In this document: one piece after another, positions 44,004 through 53,500 of the stretch
Numbering within the stretch: position 1 is the stretch's first letter
Layout: every line of letters starts with the position of its first letter
DNA from: Patulibacter minatonensis DSM 18081
GTDB lineage: Bacteria > Actinomycetota > Thermoleophilia > Solirubrobacterales > Solirubrobacteraceae
NCBI RefSeq assembly: GCF_000519325.1
Contig: NZ_KI912613.1
Coordinates: 1,585,997-1,649,996 of the forward strand
Direction: 5' to 3'
Length of the DNA stretch: 64,000 nucleotides
Made by a program: the position numbers and the translations under genes
Notes under the pieces: generated by a model
The model's input: only the letters and a program-made list of their open reading frames with translations
The model's database searches: none
Told to the model about the DNA's origin: nothing

Positions 44004-45029
44004 ATGGCCACGACGCTCACCGGCGACGCCCCCGTCTTCGAAGGCGGCCTCCAGACGCTCGCGCCCGGGGTGCACGCCTGGATCCAGCCCAACGGCGGAT
44101 GGGGGGAGGCCAACGCCGGGCTCGTCGTCGGCGACGGCGCGTCGGCGGTGATCGACACGCCGTGGGACCAGCGCCTCTCCCGGCAGATGCTCGACGCGAT
44201 GGCCGTGCACACCGGGAACGCCCCGGTCCGGGTCGCGATCAACACCCACTCCGACGGCGACCACTGGTGGGGCAACGCCGAGCTGCCGGCCGACACGACG
44301 ATCATCACGTCGAAGGAGAGCCTCAAGGCGATGAAGGACGAGGTCCACCCGAAGGAGCTCGCGCGGCTCCGGCGGATGGCGGGCATGTCCGGTCGGCTCC
44401 CCGGGCGCTCGGGGGAGATGGGGCGCTACGTGCGCGGGATGCTCGGGCCGTTCGACTTCAAGAAGATCGAGCTCCGGTTCCCGGCGGAGACGTTCGAGGG
44501 GCGCTCCACCGAGCACGTCGGAGGGCGGGCGCTCGACCTGCGGCTGGTCGGGCCGGCGCACACGCTGGGCGACCTCGTCGTCCACGTCCCCGACGCCGGC
44601 GTGGTCTTCGCCGCCGACATCCTCTTCGTGGGCGTCACCCCCGTGATGTGGGCGGGTCCCGCCGCCCGGTGGATCGCGGCGCTCGACCTGCTCCTCGAGA
44701 CGGGGGCGACCACGTTCGTGCCGGGGCACGGCCCCGTGTGCGGTCCGGACGAGGTCCGCGCGCTCCGCGACTACTGGACGTGGCTGCTCGATGCCGTCGA
44801 GCTCCAGCACCGCTACAAGCACTCCGCCGCGCAGGCGACGCTCGAGATCATCAAGTCCGAGGAGTTCGCGCCGTACCGCGGCTGGCTGCTGCCCGAGCGG
44901 ATGATCATCAGCGTCACCGCGATGCTGCAGCACATGGACGGCAAGGGCCGCATCCCGCAGACCGCCGCGATGCGCGCCGCGCTGTTCGACCAGGTCTCGA
45001 TCGTCGAGCGGGCGCTCGACGAGGGCTGA
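44004..45029 (+). CDS. Metallo-beta-lactamase fold hydrolase, variant HxDxDH site
   Basis: This 341-residue protein has the MBL fold: [12 protein letters not shown] is the metal motif but reads His-Ser-Asp-Gly-Asp-His, with Asp replacing the second His of HxHx[28 protein letters not shown] supplies the third His and bridging Asp, and VPGHGPV the last His. The site can still bind two metals. The family hydrolyses esters, thioesters or lactones; this subgroup resembles SoxH-like proteins. The C-terminus is helical ([18 protein letters not shown]). Start by TAGCGT-N6-ATG. Confidence 0.88.
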   Translation: MATTLTGDAPVFEGGLQTLAPGVHAWIQPNGGWGEANAGLVVGDGASAVIDTPWDQRLSRQMLDAMAVHTGNAPVRVAINTHSDGDHWWGNAELPADTTIITSKESLKAMKDEVHPKELARLRRMAGMSGRLPGRSGEMGRYVRGMLGPFDFKKIELRFPAETFEGRSTEHVGGRALDLRLVGPAHTLGDLVVHVPDAGVVFAADILFVGVTPVMWAGPAARWIAALDLLLETGATTFVPGHGPVCGPDEVRALRDYWTWLLDAVELQHRYKHSAAQATLEIIKSEEFAPYRGWLLPERMIISVTAMLQHMDGKGRIPQTAAMRAALFDQVSIVERALDEG

Positions 45030-45138
45030 CCCGGACGCCGGCCGGCGCGGATCCGGGCCGGGACGTGTCGCGCAGGGACCCTCTCGGCGCCCCGCCGCTC
45101 CGTGGGACCGGTTCGGGACCGGTTGCTCCGCCTGGACG

Positions 45139-45167
45139 TGGACAACGCACGCGACGAGGGCTACCGT
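45139..45167 (+). promoter_or_regulatory. Promoter with -35 TGGACA and -10 TACCGT
   Basis: TGGACA (45139-45144), 17 bases, TACCGT (45162-45167), then seven bases to the ATG at 45175. This is the clearest -35/-10 pair among the leaderless promoters here. Confidence 0.55.
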
Positions 45168-45174
45168 CGCGCCC

Positions 45175-48100
45175 ATGAGGATCCCCCGACCAGCCGCTCC
45201 GGTTCCGGGGTCCGGCGCGGTCACCGCACGATCAGGCCGCCACGCGCGTCCCGGAGGCCCGTCAGCGGCCCGCCTGCAGCGCACCGCCCGTCCCGCCACG
45301 GTCGCGGTGCTGCTGGCGCTCCTGACCGCCCTGGCGTCCGCCGCGCCCGCGGGTGCGGCGAGCTACCGCAGCCCTGGCTACAAGGGGACGCGGACCGCGC
45401 CGAAGACGACGCCGGCGCCCGCGCCGGCCCCGCGCCAGATCGGTGCGGGCGAGAAGCCGCAGGTGCTCGTCGACGCCGCCGGCACCGCCCACGTCGTCTG
45501 GAACGAGCGTCGCGGCGACGACGCCGACGCGATCCACTACTGCCGGCTCAAGCGCGGGGCGACGGTCTGCGACGCCCAGGCGACGCTCGTCCCGAACGGC
45601 CCCGGCGACGGCCGCGAGAGCCCGCTCTTCAACTCCGAGATCGGGACGCCGCGCATCTTCGCCCTCGGCGACCAGATCGCGATCGTCACGCACCGCTACC
45701 CGAACCCGGTGCTCGCGCCGAACGGGCAGATCGAGGAGCGCAACACCTGGCTCTTCGTGTCCAACGACGGCGGCGAGACCTTCTCGCCCGGCGTCCTGGC
45801 GGGCACGAACGAGGACACCGGCGACCCGACCGTCTTCGGGCCCCCGGACTCCCCGCGCATCGGCCTGATCTCCGACACCCAGACCGGCGGGCCGTTCTTC
45901 CAGGAGATCAGCGGCGCCCGCTACGAGACGCGCCAGGCCGACCTCGGCGACGACGGCGTGTCGACCAGCCTCGCCCCGATCGGCGCGAGCGTGATGATGG
46001 CCACCGGCGACCTGAAGGACACGGTCCACCTGCGGCAGTGGTCGGGGAACGGCGAGATCTCGGACCCCGCGACGTGGTCGGAGACCACGACCCCGGGCGT
46101 CGACCCGCGGCTCGTCGGCGGACCGAAGGGGCTCTTCCTGATGAGTCGCCCGCCCGCGGGCCAGGACCGCCGGTACACGATCCGCCCGGTCGCGCCGGGT
46201 GGGGCCGTCGGGGCAGCGGTGCAGCTCCCCGACACCCAGAACGCCTCGCAGCGCGACCTCTTCCAGGACGCCGCCGGTCGCCTGCACGCCTCGTACGTCG
46301 TCTCCGACCAGGACGGCAAGGACCAGCTCAAGCAGATCACCTCCGGCGACGGGAAGACGTGGTCGGCGGCGCAGCTCGTGCAGCAGGCCACGGGGGACCA
46401 GCGGATCCTCGACACCGACCTCGCCAGCGCCGCGGACGGCGGCGGCTTCCTCATCAGCCAGCAGGCCGCGACGCCCGGGCAGGAGGGCCCGATCCTCGCG
46501 TCGATCGTCGGCACCCGGTCGCCGACCGGCAAGCTCGGCCTCGGCGGCGAGCCCGGCGTCCCGCAGGACCCGGACGTCATCGACACCTGCCAGAAGCTGT
46601 CGTTCGACGCGGTCGACATCCAGGCGACCGAGGGCTGCCTGCTCGGCGGTCCGTCGCGCAACCTGAAGGTCTCGGAGGGCACCGTCCGGCTCAACGGCCT
46701 GGACATCGTCCCGAACGCCGGCGTGAAGGTCGTCTTCGACACGAAGGCCAAGACGATCAACACCACCGGGACCGTCCGCGTGGTCGCCCGCGCCCCGGGG
46801 ATCCCCGACATCACGCTCTACAAGGGCGAGCTCCACATCGACCTGAAGCTCGAGGCGAAGGACCTCCTCGCCGACGACCCGTCGTCGCCGTGCAAGGGCA
46901 AGCGCCTGGCGTCGCTGACCGGCGACCTCGACCTGCTCGGGTTCCCGATCAAGGGCGGCGTGCAGGTGTTCCTCACCCAGGACGCCGCGTGCATCCCCCT
47001 GAACCTCGAGCTGCCCAAGGCGTTCGGCGGCGTCCGCGGATCGGCGGTCCTGCGCTCCACGAACGCCGGGGGGCTGAAGCTCGACACGCTCCACATCGGG
47101 GTCGACCGCGCGTTCATCGGGCCGCTGCTCGTCGAGAACCTGGCCGTCGACTACACGGCCGCCGGCGACCGGTGGGAGGGCAGGGCGAAGCTCGGGGTGC
47201 CCCCGCAGCCGGGCGGCCTGGCGCTCGACGCGCGCGTCGTCTTCGAGGGCGGGCGCTTCAAGGAGGGCTCGATCCAGGTGACGCTGCCGTACCCGGGCGT
47301 CCCGCTCGGACCGTGGCCGGCGTACCTGTCGAAGGCCGGCGGCGAGTTCGGCATCGACCCCGTGAAGATCGGGCTGAACGCGTCCGTCGGGATCATCCAG
47401 GCGCCGCCGTCGAAGTACGTCTTCCGCGTCGACGGGCAGTTCAAGGTCACGTTCTCCGACCCCGTGGTCTTCGAGCTCCACGGCCAGGGGTACCTCTACG
47501 ACTTCCAGATCGCGAAGCTCAACTTCCTGCTGAACACCGACGGGTTCGTGAAGCTCGACGGCTCGATCGGCATCGACCTGGTCGGCGCGTCGGTCAAGGC
47601 CGGCGTGAACCTCTTCGTCGACGTCCCGTCGAAGACGTTCTCCGCGAAGGTGCAGGGCGAGGGCTGCGTGGCCGGGCTCTGCATCTTCAAGGCCGGGGCC
47701 GTGATCTCGAGCAAGGGCCTCGGGATCTGCGTGAGCGACCTCGTCGACCACGGCGCCGGGTACCGCTGGGGCGACCCGATCACGAAGGTCAAGATCGACC
47801 TGTTCTCGTGCTTCATGTCCGACTACGAGGTCGCGGCGCCGCCCGGGAAGGCCCGGGCGGCCGGGGGCGACGCCGCCACGACCCGTGCGGCACCGCCAGG
47901 GGGCGCGGAGTTCGCGATCCCGAAGGGCACGACCGTCGAGAACGTGCGCGTCCAGGGTGTCGGGGGTGCGCAGACGAAGGTCGCGCTGATCTCGCCCGCC
48001 GGCACGCGCATCGAGCCGGAGACCGCCCCGAAGGCGCCGCCGGGCACGAAGATCTACGCGGCGTACCCCGAGGGCGGGACGGACGGCTTCGTCGGCCTGA

Positions 48101-48717
48101 AGGACCCCGCACCGGGCGTCTGGCAGGTCGTCCCGCTCGACGGGCAGCCCGCGGTCGCGCAGCTCGCGCAGTCGCACGCCGTTCCGCCGCCGCGCGTCAC
48201 CGCGAAGGTCGGCGGCAAGGCGCGGAAGCGGACGCTCGCCTACCGCGCGACCACCGGCGCCGGGCTGCAGACGACGTTCGTCGAGTCCGGGCCGATGGGC
48301 TCGCGGCGACTCGGCGTCGCGAAGGGCGGCAAGGGCACGCTGCGGTTCTCGCCCGCGCCCGGGCCGTCCGGCACGCGGACGATCGACGCGGTCGTCGAGC
48401 GGTCTGGGATCCCGGTGCTGCGCACGACGGTCGCGCGGTACGAGGCGCCGAAGCTCGGCCGGCCCGGCCGGGTGCGCGGCGTGTCGCTGAAGCGCGGTCG
48501 CAGCACGTTGAAGATCCGCTGGAAGCGCGTCGACGGCGCCGCCCGCTACGCGGTGCGGGTCGACCTGCCCGACGGCCGCCGGATCCTGCGGCTCTCGAAG
48601 CCTGCGCGCCTGACGGTCACGAAGGTGCCGCGCAAGGGCCGCGTCACCGTGTCGGTGGTCGCCCGCGACGCCCGCGGGAAGGCCGGGAAGGCCGGGACGG
48701 GGACGTCGAAGAAGTAG
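45175..48717 (+). CDS. Large secreted multidomain protein with C-terminal fibronectin-like domain
   Basis: This 1180-residue protein has a long N-terminus with signal segment [19 protein letters not shown] (~43-61). Residues ~95-480 contain repeats such as [33 protein letters not shown], and related sialidase/BNR-like propeller strands. Residues ~480-900 are beta-rich ([44 protein letters not shown]). The end ([17 protein letters not shown] to [11 protein letters not shown]) is a fibronectin type III-like domain. It is probably an exported surface protein or adhesin; no catalytic residues were identified. Start by TGGACA-N17-TACCGT-N7-ATG. Confidence 0.75.
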   Translation: MRIPRPAAPVPGSGAVTARSGRHARPGGPSAARLQRTARPATVAVLLALLTALASAAPAGAASYRSPGYKGTRTAPKTTPAPAPAPRQIGAGEKPQVLVDAAGTAHVVWNERRGDDADAIHYCRLKRGATVCDAQATLVPNGPGDGRESPLFNSEIGTPRIFALGDQIAIVTHRYPNPVLAPNGQIEERNTWLFVSNDGGETFSPGVLAGTNEDTGDPTVFGPPDSPRIGLISDTQTGGPFFQEISGARYETRQADLGDDGVSTSLAPIGASVMMATGDLKDTVHLRQWSGNGEISDPATWSETTTPGVDPRLVGGPKGLFLMSRPPAGQDRRYTIRPVAPGGAVGAAVQLPDTQNASQRDLFQDAAGRLHASYVVSDQDGKDQLKQITSGDGKTWSAAQLVQQATGDQRILDTDLASAADGGGFLISQQAATPGQEGPILASIVGTRSPTGKLGLGGEPGVPQDPDVIDTCQKLSFDAVDIQATEGCLLGGPSRNLKVSEGTVRLNGLDIVPNAGVKVVFDTKAKTINTTGTVRVVARAPGIPDITLYKGELHIDLKLEAKDLLADDPSSPCKGKRLASLTGDLDLLGFPIKGGVQVFLTQDAACIPLNLELPKAFGGVRGSAVLRSTNAGGLKLDTLHIGVDRAFIGPLLVENLAVDYTAAGDRWEGRAKLGVPPQPGGLALDARVVFEGGRFKEGSIQVTLPYPGVPLGPWPAYLSKAGGEFGIDPVKIGLNASVGIIQAPPSKYVFRVDGQFKVTFSDPVVFELHGQGYLYDFQIAKLNFLLNTDGFVKLDGSIGIDLVGASVKAGVNLFVDVPSKTFSAKVQGEGCVAGLCIFKAGAVISSKGLGICVSDLVDHGAGYRWGDPITKVKIDLFSCFMSDYEVAAPPGKARAAGGDAATTRAAPPGGAEFAIPKGTTVENVRVQGVGGAQTKVALISPAGTRIEPETAPKAPPGTKIYAAYPEGGTDGFVGLKDPAPGVWQVVPLDGQPAVAQLAQSHAVPPPRVTAKVGGKARKRTLAYRATTGAGLQTTFVESGPMGSRRLGVAKGGKGTLRFSPAPGPSGTRTIDAVVERSGIPVLRTTVARYEAPKLGRPGRVRGVSLKRGRSTLKIRWKRVDGAARYAVRVDLPDGRRILRLSKPARLTVTKVPRKGRVTVSVVARDARGKAGKAGTGTSKK

Positions 48718-48793
48718 ACGGTCGGCCGGCGTTCGGTCGACCACCCGCGGCGTCGGCGTCGCCGGCCGCCGAGGGCGGGCGCGCCGACCGCCG

Positions 48794-51505
48794 TCAGCCC
48801 TGGCGCTGCGCCTTCTTCGCCTTCGGCCTCAACCGGATCGTGAGGTGGCGCCGGGAGACGTTCCCGGCGGCGTCCTTCGCCACCGACGCCAGGACGACGC
48901 GCAGGGTCCGGCCGCGCAGGAGCGTCGCGCGGTCGGCCGCCCGCAGGCGCAGGCTCACCGTCCGCAGGAGCTTCGCGCGGGTCAGCTGGAGGCGCTTGGT
49001 CCGCTGCTGCTTCGCGGTCTGAGGGCCGGTGCGGTAGCGGACCGTGAAGCGGCCGGCCTCGTCCGCGCCGATCCGCAGCCGCAGCACGCCCGACCGGGTG
49101 GAGGACCACGAGACCACCAGCGACGTCTTCGGGCCCTTCCGGTCGCGGACGGGGGTCCCGGGCGCGGGGGCGGGGACCGACGGGTCGGCGGGGCCGCCCT
49201 TCGGCGACGTGCCGGGGGCGGTCGGGACGCTCGTGCCGGGGGCGGTCGGCGTGGACCCCGGATCGGACGGCGTGGTGGGGGTCGTCGGCGTCGTCCCCGG
49301 ATCGGAGGGCGTCGTCGGGGTGGTGGGCGTCGTGGTCGGCGGATCCTCCCGGAGCACCGACGAGGACGTGTCGACGCCGTCCTTCAGCTGGATCCAGCGG
49401 GCGACCGACGGGGTGCCCGCCGAGTCCCAGGCGAACAGCATGTACCAGCCCGGCCGCGCGACGTCGGTGCCGGACGGCGCGACGAGGTTGACGCCCTTTC
49501 CGGGGACCCGCGAGATCGCGAGGTCCGTGACGCCTCGGTTCATGTCGACCGAGTGGGTCTGGGCGGTCGGTGCGACGAGCGTCGCCTTCGTGATCGGCCG
49601 GCCGGCGACCTCGGAGACCCCGACGCCGAACGCCCCGCGCCAGCTCACGGCCGACGGGATCGACGAGACGACCGGTCGTGGCGCGAGCTGGTCGCCGTCG
49701 AAGAGGTACGCCGGCTCGTAGATCTCGCCCTGGTCCTGCGGCCTGCCGGCCGGGGCGGCGCCCTGGTGCTTCTGGTCGTCGAAGCCCCAGTAGTCGTCGC
49801 CGGCGGAGAGGATGCGGCCGTCGGGCAGCAGCGTCGCGGTGGAGTGGTAGCCGCGGAACTTCGCCTGCGCCGGGCCGAGGCGCCACGAGGTCTGCCCCGG
49901 CGTCCACGTCTCGACCGCCTTCAGTCGCTGGTCGAGCGGGTCCTTCACGGTCCTCGACGCCGCGTTGTTGCCCGCGCCGCCGTCGGTCCCGTCGTAGCCG
50001 TAGGCGCCACCCACGTAGGTGAACCCGCCGTCGGGCATGCTCACGAGCGTCCCGTAGTCCCGCGGGACGTTCAGCGGGGGCGTGCCGCCGGCCGCGTTCT
50101 TCCGCCACTTCAGGTCGTTCGAGGTGAAGTCGAGCGTCTCGGTCGAGGTCGTCGCCGGCTGGAAGACCGGGTTCGGGTCCTGCGGGTCGTACTGCTCCCC
50201 GTAGCCCCCCATGAAGAACATGGTGCTGGTGCCCGGGACGAGCGCGGCGCTGCCGCCGATGCGGGTCGAGTTCGTGTAGACGTCGCCGCCGTCGGTGCCC
50301 GTGATGTTCGTCCACGCCGAGCCGGGCATGGTGCCCGGCTTCGAGAGCGCCGCCGGGTCCAGCAGTCGCGTCGCGTCGGTCAGCTGGTCGACGAACGCGA
50401 CCTTGCCGCCCGGGAGCACCTGCATCTGCGGGTAGAAGCCGCGGACCTCGTGCAACCCGGCGAGCGGCTCGGACATCGTGCCCCTGGCGCCGCGCGTCGC
50501 TCCGGGGGTGAAGACGGAGAGCTGGGTGTTGTGGTCGCCGTTCCCGACCTCGTCGTAGCCGGCGGAGACGACCTGGCGGCCGTCGGGCAGCTCGATCTGG
50601 GTCGGGTACCAACGACCGTGGGCCATCCGCGGCTGCGTCGTCCACTTCTCGGTCCACGGGTCGAACGTGTAGGTGCCGGAGAACCCGCCGTAGTCGGGGT
50701 GACCCTTGCCGTACGCCGGGTAGAACAGGTTGCCGCCGGCGACGAACAGCTCGCCGGTGGGCAGGAACGACTGGCCCGAGCAGAAGAGCGGCGCGGGCGC
50801 CAGGTCGTCCTCCTGGCCGTCGCCGTCGTAGTCGATCGTCTCGGTCGGCGGCGCGATCTCCGTCGTCTTCCCGGTGGCCGGGTCCCACAGGTAGAACGGC
50901 GCGCTGTTGACGCGCAGCCCGGTCGTGGGGTCGAGGGCCGCACGGCCCCACAGCGCGACCTTGCCGGTCGGCAGCAGCGCGGTGTTGATCGCCCACGTCG
51001 GGAGGTCGACGCGCCTGCTCGACCAGCGCCCGACCTGGTCGGGCGACCCGGCAGCCGCGCTCATCGACGCCGCGGCCTTGCGCGCCCGCCGGGCGATGCG
51101 GGCCTTCTCGGCGGCCGGCTCCGCCGCCCAGGCGCGCAGCGACCGGCGCTCGGTCGCGTGCTCCGCGGCGTGGTCGGCACCGAGGTTCTCGGTCTCGAGG
51201 CGCCGGAGCTGCCGCTCGGTCCCGGACACCGGTGCGACGTCCCCGGTCGTGCGGTCGGCGTCGGCGGATCGAGCGGCGTCGGACCGGGAGCCCGGCGTCT
51301 GCGACGTCAGCGGAGCGGGAGCCTCGTGCGCGCCACCGTGGGCGCCCGCCGTGGTCGGCACGACGAGGACCGACACCGGGAGCAGCGTGGCGACCGCCAG
51401 CCGCCGGGCGGCACCAGGACGGGGGGGTGAGGATGAGCGGGACGCGACTCCTGAAGCGAGACCGGGGCCTGCGGAGACGCGTCGCCCGGGACGGCGAGCA
51501 CGCAT
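48794..51505 (-). CDS. Secreted copper-radical oxidase (galactose/glyoxal oxidase-like)
   Basis: This ~903-residue exported protein has a signal segment ARRLAVATLLPVSVLVVPTTAGA, a ~100-residue charged helix, then the seven-bladed kelch fold. Copper-radical residues are conserved: Cys242 in LFCSGQSFLP (the Tyr-Cys cofactor cysteine), Tyr300 in RWYPTQIELPDGR, Tyr553-His554 in RGYHSTATLLPDGR, and His651 in TQTHSVD. It should therefore oxidise primary alcohols or aldehydes with H2O2 release, as in GlxA or galactose oxidase. A Pro/Thr linker (TPTTPSDPG repeats) leads to a C-terminal Ig-like domain. The start is uncertain (51505 or 51541). Confidence 0.88.
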   Translation of the reverse strand: MRARRPGRRVSAGPGLASGVASRSSSPPRPGAARRLAVATLLPVSVLVVPTTAGAHGGAHEAPAPLTSQTPGSRSDAARSADADRTTGDVAPVSGTERQLRRLETENLGADHAAEHATERRSLRAWAAEPAAEKARIARRARKAAASMSAAAGSPDQVGRWSSRRVDLPTWAINTALLPTGKVALWGRAALDPTTGLRVNSAPFYLWDPATGKTTEIAPPTETIDYDGDGQEDDLAPAPLFCSGQSFLPTGELFVAGGNLFYPAYGKGHPDYGGFSGTYTFDPWTEKWTTQPRMAHGRWYPTQIELPDGRQVVSAGYDEVGNGDHNTQLSVFTPGATRGARGTMSEPLAGLHEVRGFYPQMQVLPGGKVAFVDQLTDATRLLDPAALSKPGTMPGSAWTNITGTDGGDVYTNSTRIGGSAALVPGTSTMFFMGGYGEQYDPQDPNPVFQPATTSTETLDFTSNDLKWRKNAAGGTPPLNVPRDYGTLVSMPDGGFTYVGGAYGYDGTDGGAGNNAASRTVKDPLDQRLKAVETWTPGQTSWRLGPAQAKFRGYHSTATLLPDGRILSAGDDYWGFDDQKHQGAAPAGRPQDQGEIYEPAYLFDGDQLAPRPVVSSIPSAVSWRGAFGVGVSEVAGRPITKATLVAPTAQTHSVDMNRGVTDLAISRVPGKGVNLVAPSGTDVARPGWYMLFAWDSAGTPSVARWIQLKDGVDTSSSVLREDPPTTTPTTPTTPSDPGTTPTTPTTPSDPGSTPTAPGTSVPTAPGTSPKGGPADPSVPAPAPGTPVRDRKGPKTSLVVSWSSTRSGVLRLRIGADEAGRFTVRYRTGPQTAKQQRTKRLQLTRAKLLRTVSLRLRAADRATLLRGRTLRVVLASVAKDAAGNVSRRHLTIRLRPKAKKAQRQG

Positions 51506-51700
51506 CGACCCACACCACCAGGTCCCGCGACGCCCCGCCATCCACCGAACGCCCGGTTCGGGGGACGACCGCGCGGCTCCCCCGTTCAGGGGACCGCGAC
51601 CTGCCCCGGGGCGGCGCGACGGCGATCGCCCCGGAGGCCGGACGCCGGTCCGTCGGTCGCGGCGCCGGCGGACCGCCCGGGCCGCCGACGTCGCCGTTGG

Positions 51701-51706
51701 TAGCGT
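51701..51706 (+). promoter_or_regulatory. -10 element (TAGCGT), leaderless start
   Basis: TAGCGT is followed by six bases and the ATG at 51713. Confidence 0.5.
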
Positions 51707-51712
51707 CGCGCC

Positions 51713-52885
51713 ATGGCCCTGGTGCTCCCGGACACGACGTGGATCGAGCGGGGGGCGCGTCGCCGTGCCGGAGCGGAGGCGGTCGCCCTGGGCCGGTCGC
51801 GGGCGCTCGTCGTCACGGACGCGTTCATCGCGTCGTCGGGCGTCGCGGGCGAGGTCGGGGACGGGCTCCTGGACGCCGGGCTCGCGGTGGCGGTCTTCGA
51901 CGGCGTCGAGCCCGACCCCACCGACGCGGCCGTCGACGAGGGCCGCGCGGCGCTGAACGCCCACGAGGCCGACGTCGTCGTGGCGGTCGGCGGCGGCAGC
52001 GCGCTGGACGCGGCCAAGATGATCGCCGCACGGGGCGCGAACCCCGGCCCGCTGCGGCAGTACATGGGTTACCAGCAGCTCGCCGGCGCGGGCCTCCCGG
52101 TGATCGCGATCCCGACGACCGCCGGCACCGGGGCCGAGGCGACCCGCGTCGTGGTCATCACCGACACCTCGACCGACACGAAGCTCATGCTGCTCGACGA
52201 CCGGCTCTGCCCGACGGTGGCACTGGTCGACGTCGAGCTCAGCGCCACGATGCCGCGCCCGCTCACCGCGCACGTCGGCGTCGACACGCTGACCCACGGC
52301 ATCGAGGCGTACGTCTCGGCGAAGGCCACGGCGGAGACCGATCCGCTCGCGCTGGCCTGCGTGCGGCGGTGCGGCGAGCACCTCGAGGCCGCGTGGCGGG
52401 ACGGGAGCGACCTCGAGGCCCGCGCCGGCATGGCGCGCGCGGCGTACGAGGGTGGCGCGGCGTTCGCCAACGCGTCGGTCTGCCTGGTGCACGGGATGAG
52501 CCGGCCGCTGGGTGCGGTGTTCCACGTGCCGCACGGCCTGTCGAACGCGGTGCTGCTGCCGGCGGTCACGGCGTTCTCGCTCCCGGGCGCGCCGGGGCGG
52601 TACGCGGAGGTCGCGCGGACGCTCGGGCTCGCGGGCGGCGGGGCCTCGGACGGTGGCCCCACGTCCGACGAGGAGGCCGGCCGCGCGCTCCTCCGCGGCC
52701 TGGGCGAGCTGAACGAGCGCCTCGAGGTCCCGCGGCTGCGCGACCTGCCGGGCGTCACGCGCGAGGCGTTCGACGCGGCGCTGCCGAAGATGGCCTCCGA
52801 CGCCCTGGACTCCGGCAGCCCCGATCGCAACCCGGTCGTCCCGACCGCGGCGCAGATCGAGGACCTCTACCGGGCGGCCTGGTGA
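51713..52885 (+). CDS. Iron-containing alcohol dehydrogenase
   Basis: This 390-residue Fe-ADH family enzyme has NAD-binding GGGSALDAAK, PTTAGTGAEATR, and metal ligands in VDTLTHGIEAYVS (Asp, His) and HGMSRPLGAVFHVPHG (two His). Length and motif order match the family. It reduces aldehydes or oxidises alcohols; the physiological substrate is not predictable. Its stop overlaps the start of a Tag-like gene (GTGA), an unusual pairing that may be only positional. Start by TAGCGT-N6-ATG. Confidence 0.93.
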   Translation: MALVLPDTTWIERGARRRAGAEAVALGRSRALVVTDAFIASSGVAGEVGDGLLDAGLAVAVFDGVEPDPTDAAVDEGRAALNAHEADVVVAVGGGSALDAAKMIAARGANPGPLRQYMGYQQLAGAGLPVIAIPTTAGTGAEATRVVVITDTSTDTKLMLLDDRLCPTVALVDVELSATMPRPLTAHVGVDTLTHGIEAYVSAKATAETDPLALACVRRCGEHLEAAWRDGSDLEARAGMARAAYEGGAAFANASVCLVHGMSRPLGAVFHVPHGLSNAVLLPAVTAFSLPGAPGRYAEVARTLGLAGGGASDGGPTSDEEAGRALLRGLGELNERLEVPRLRDLPGVTREAFDAALPKMASDALDSGSPDRNPVVPTAAQIEDLYRAAW

Positions 52886-53478
52886 GCGACGAGGGCGTCG
52901 TCGTCGGCGAGGACGGGCTCGCGCGGCCGGTCTGGGCGTCGCGCGATCCGCTGCTGCGCGACTACTACGACACCGAGTGGGGCATGCCGGTCCGCGACGA
53001 GCGGGGGATGTTCGAGCGGATCAGCCTCGAGGCGTTCCAGTCCGGCCTCTCGTGGGCGACGATCCTGCGCAAGCGCCCGGCGTTCCGCGAGGCGTTCCGG
53101 GGCTTCGACCCCGACGTCGTGGCCGGCTTCGACGCGGACGACGTCGCGCGGCTGATGGCCGACGCCGGCATCGTCCGCAACCGCCGCAAGATCAACGCGA
53201 CGATCGGCAACGCGCGCGCCACGGTGGCGCTGCGCGACGACGGTGGACTGGTCGATCTCGTCTGGTCGTTCCGCCCGCCCACGACGCCCGAGCCCGTGAC
53301 GTTCGCGGACGTCCCGACGGTGTCGGACGAATCGAAGGCGCTCGCGAAGGAGCTGCGCCGCCGGGGCTTCGCGCACGTGGGCCCGACGACGATGTTCGCG
53401 CTCATGGAGGCTATCGGCGTCGTCGACACGCACCTCGTCGGCAGCCACCGGCGAGGGACCTCCGGGGTCTGGTGCTGA
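52882..53478 (+). CDS. tag: DNA-3-methyladenine glycosylase I-like protein lacking zinc ligands
   Basis: This 198-residue Tag-family protein has DYYDTEWGMPVRDERGMFERISLEAFQSGLSWATIL, with the catalytic Glu in LEAFQSGLSW, and MADAGIVRNRRKI. Tag enzymes excise 3-methyladenine from alkylated DNA and hold a structural zinc with Cys4, His17, His175 and Cys179. Here the first Cys is absent (ARPVWA replaces xRCxWA), the first His is Tyr (YYD), and the last Cys is missing (THLVGSHRR). It may fold without zinc or have altered specificity. GTG start overlapping the ADH stop. Confidence 0.85.
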   Translation: MSDEGVVVGEDGLARPVWASRDPLLRDYYDTEWGMPVRDERGMFERISLEAFQSGLSWATILRKRPAFREAFRGFDPDVVAGFDADDVARLMADAGIVRNRRKINATIGNARATVALRDDGGLVDLVWSFRPPTTPEPVTFADVPTVSDESKALAKELRRRGFAHVGPTTMFALMEAIGVVDTHLVGSHRRGTSGVWC

Positions 53479-53500
53479 GCGTCGCCGACCCGGGCGGGCG

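Noticed and set aside
48724..48768. Terminator between the 1180-residue protein gene and the copper oxidase gene
   Set aside because: GGCCGGC near 48724 could pair with GCCGGCC near 48761, but the loop is ~30 bases and both arms are self-complementary GC-rich words, so I do not call it.
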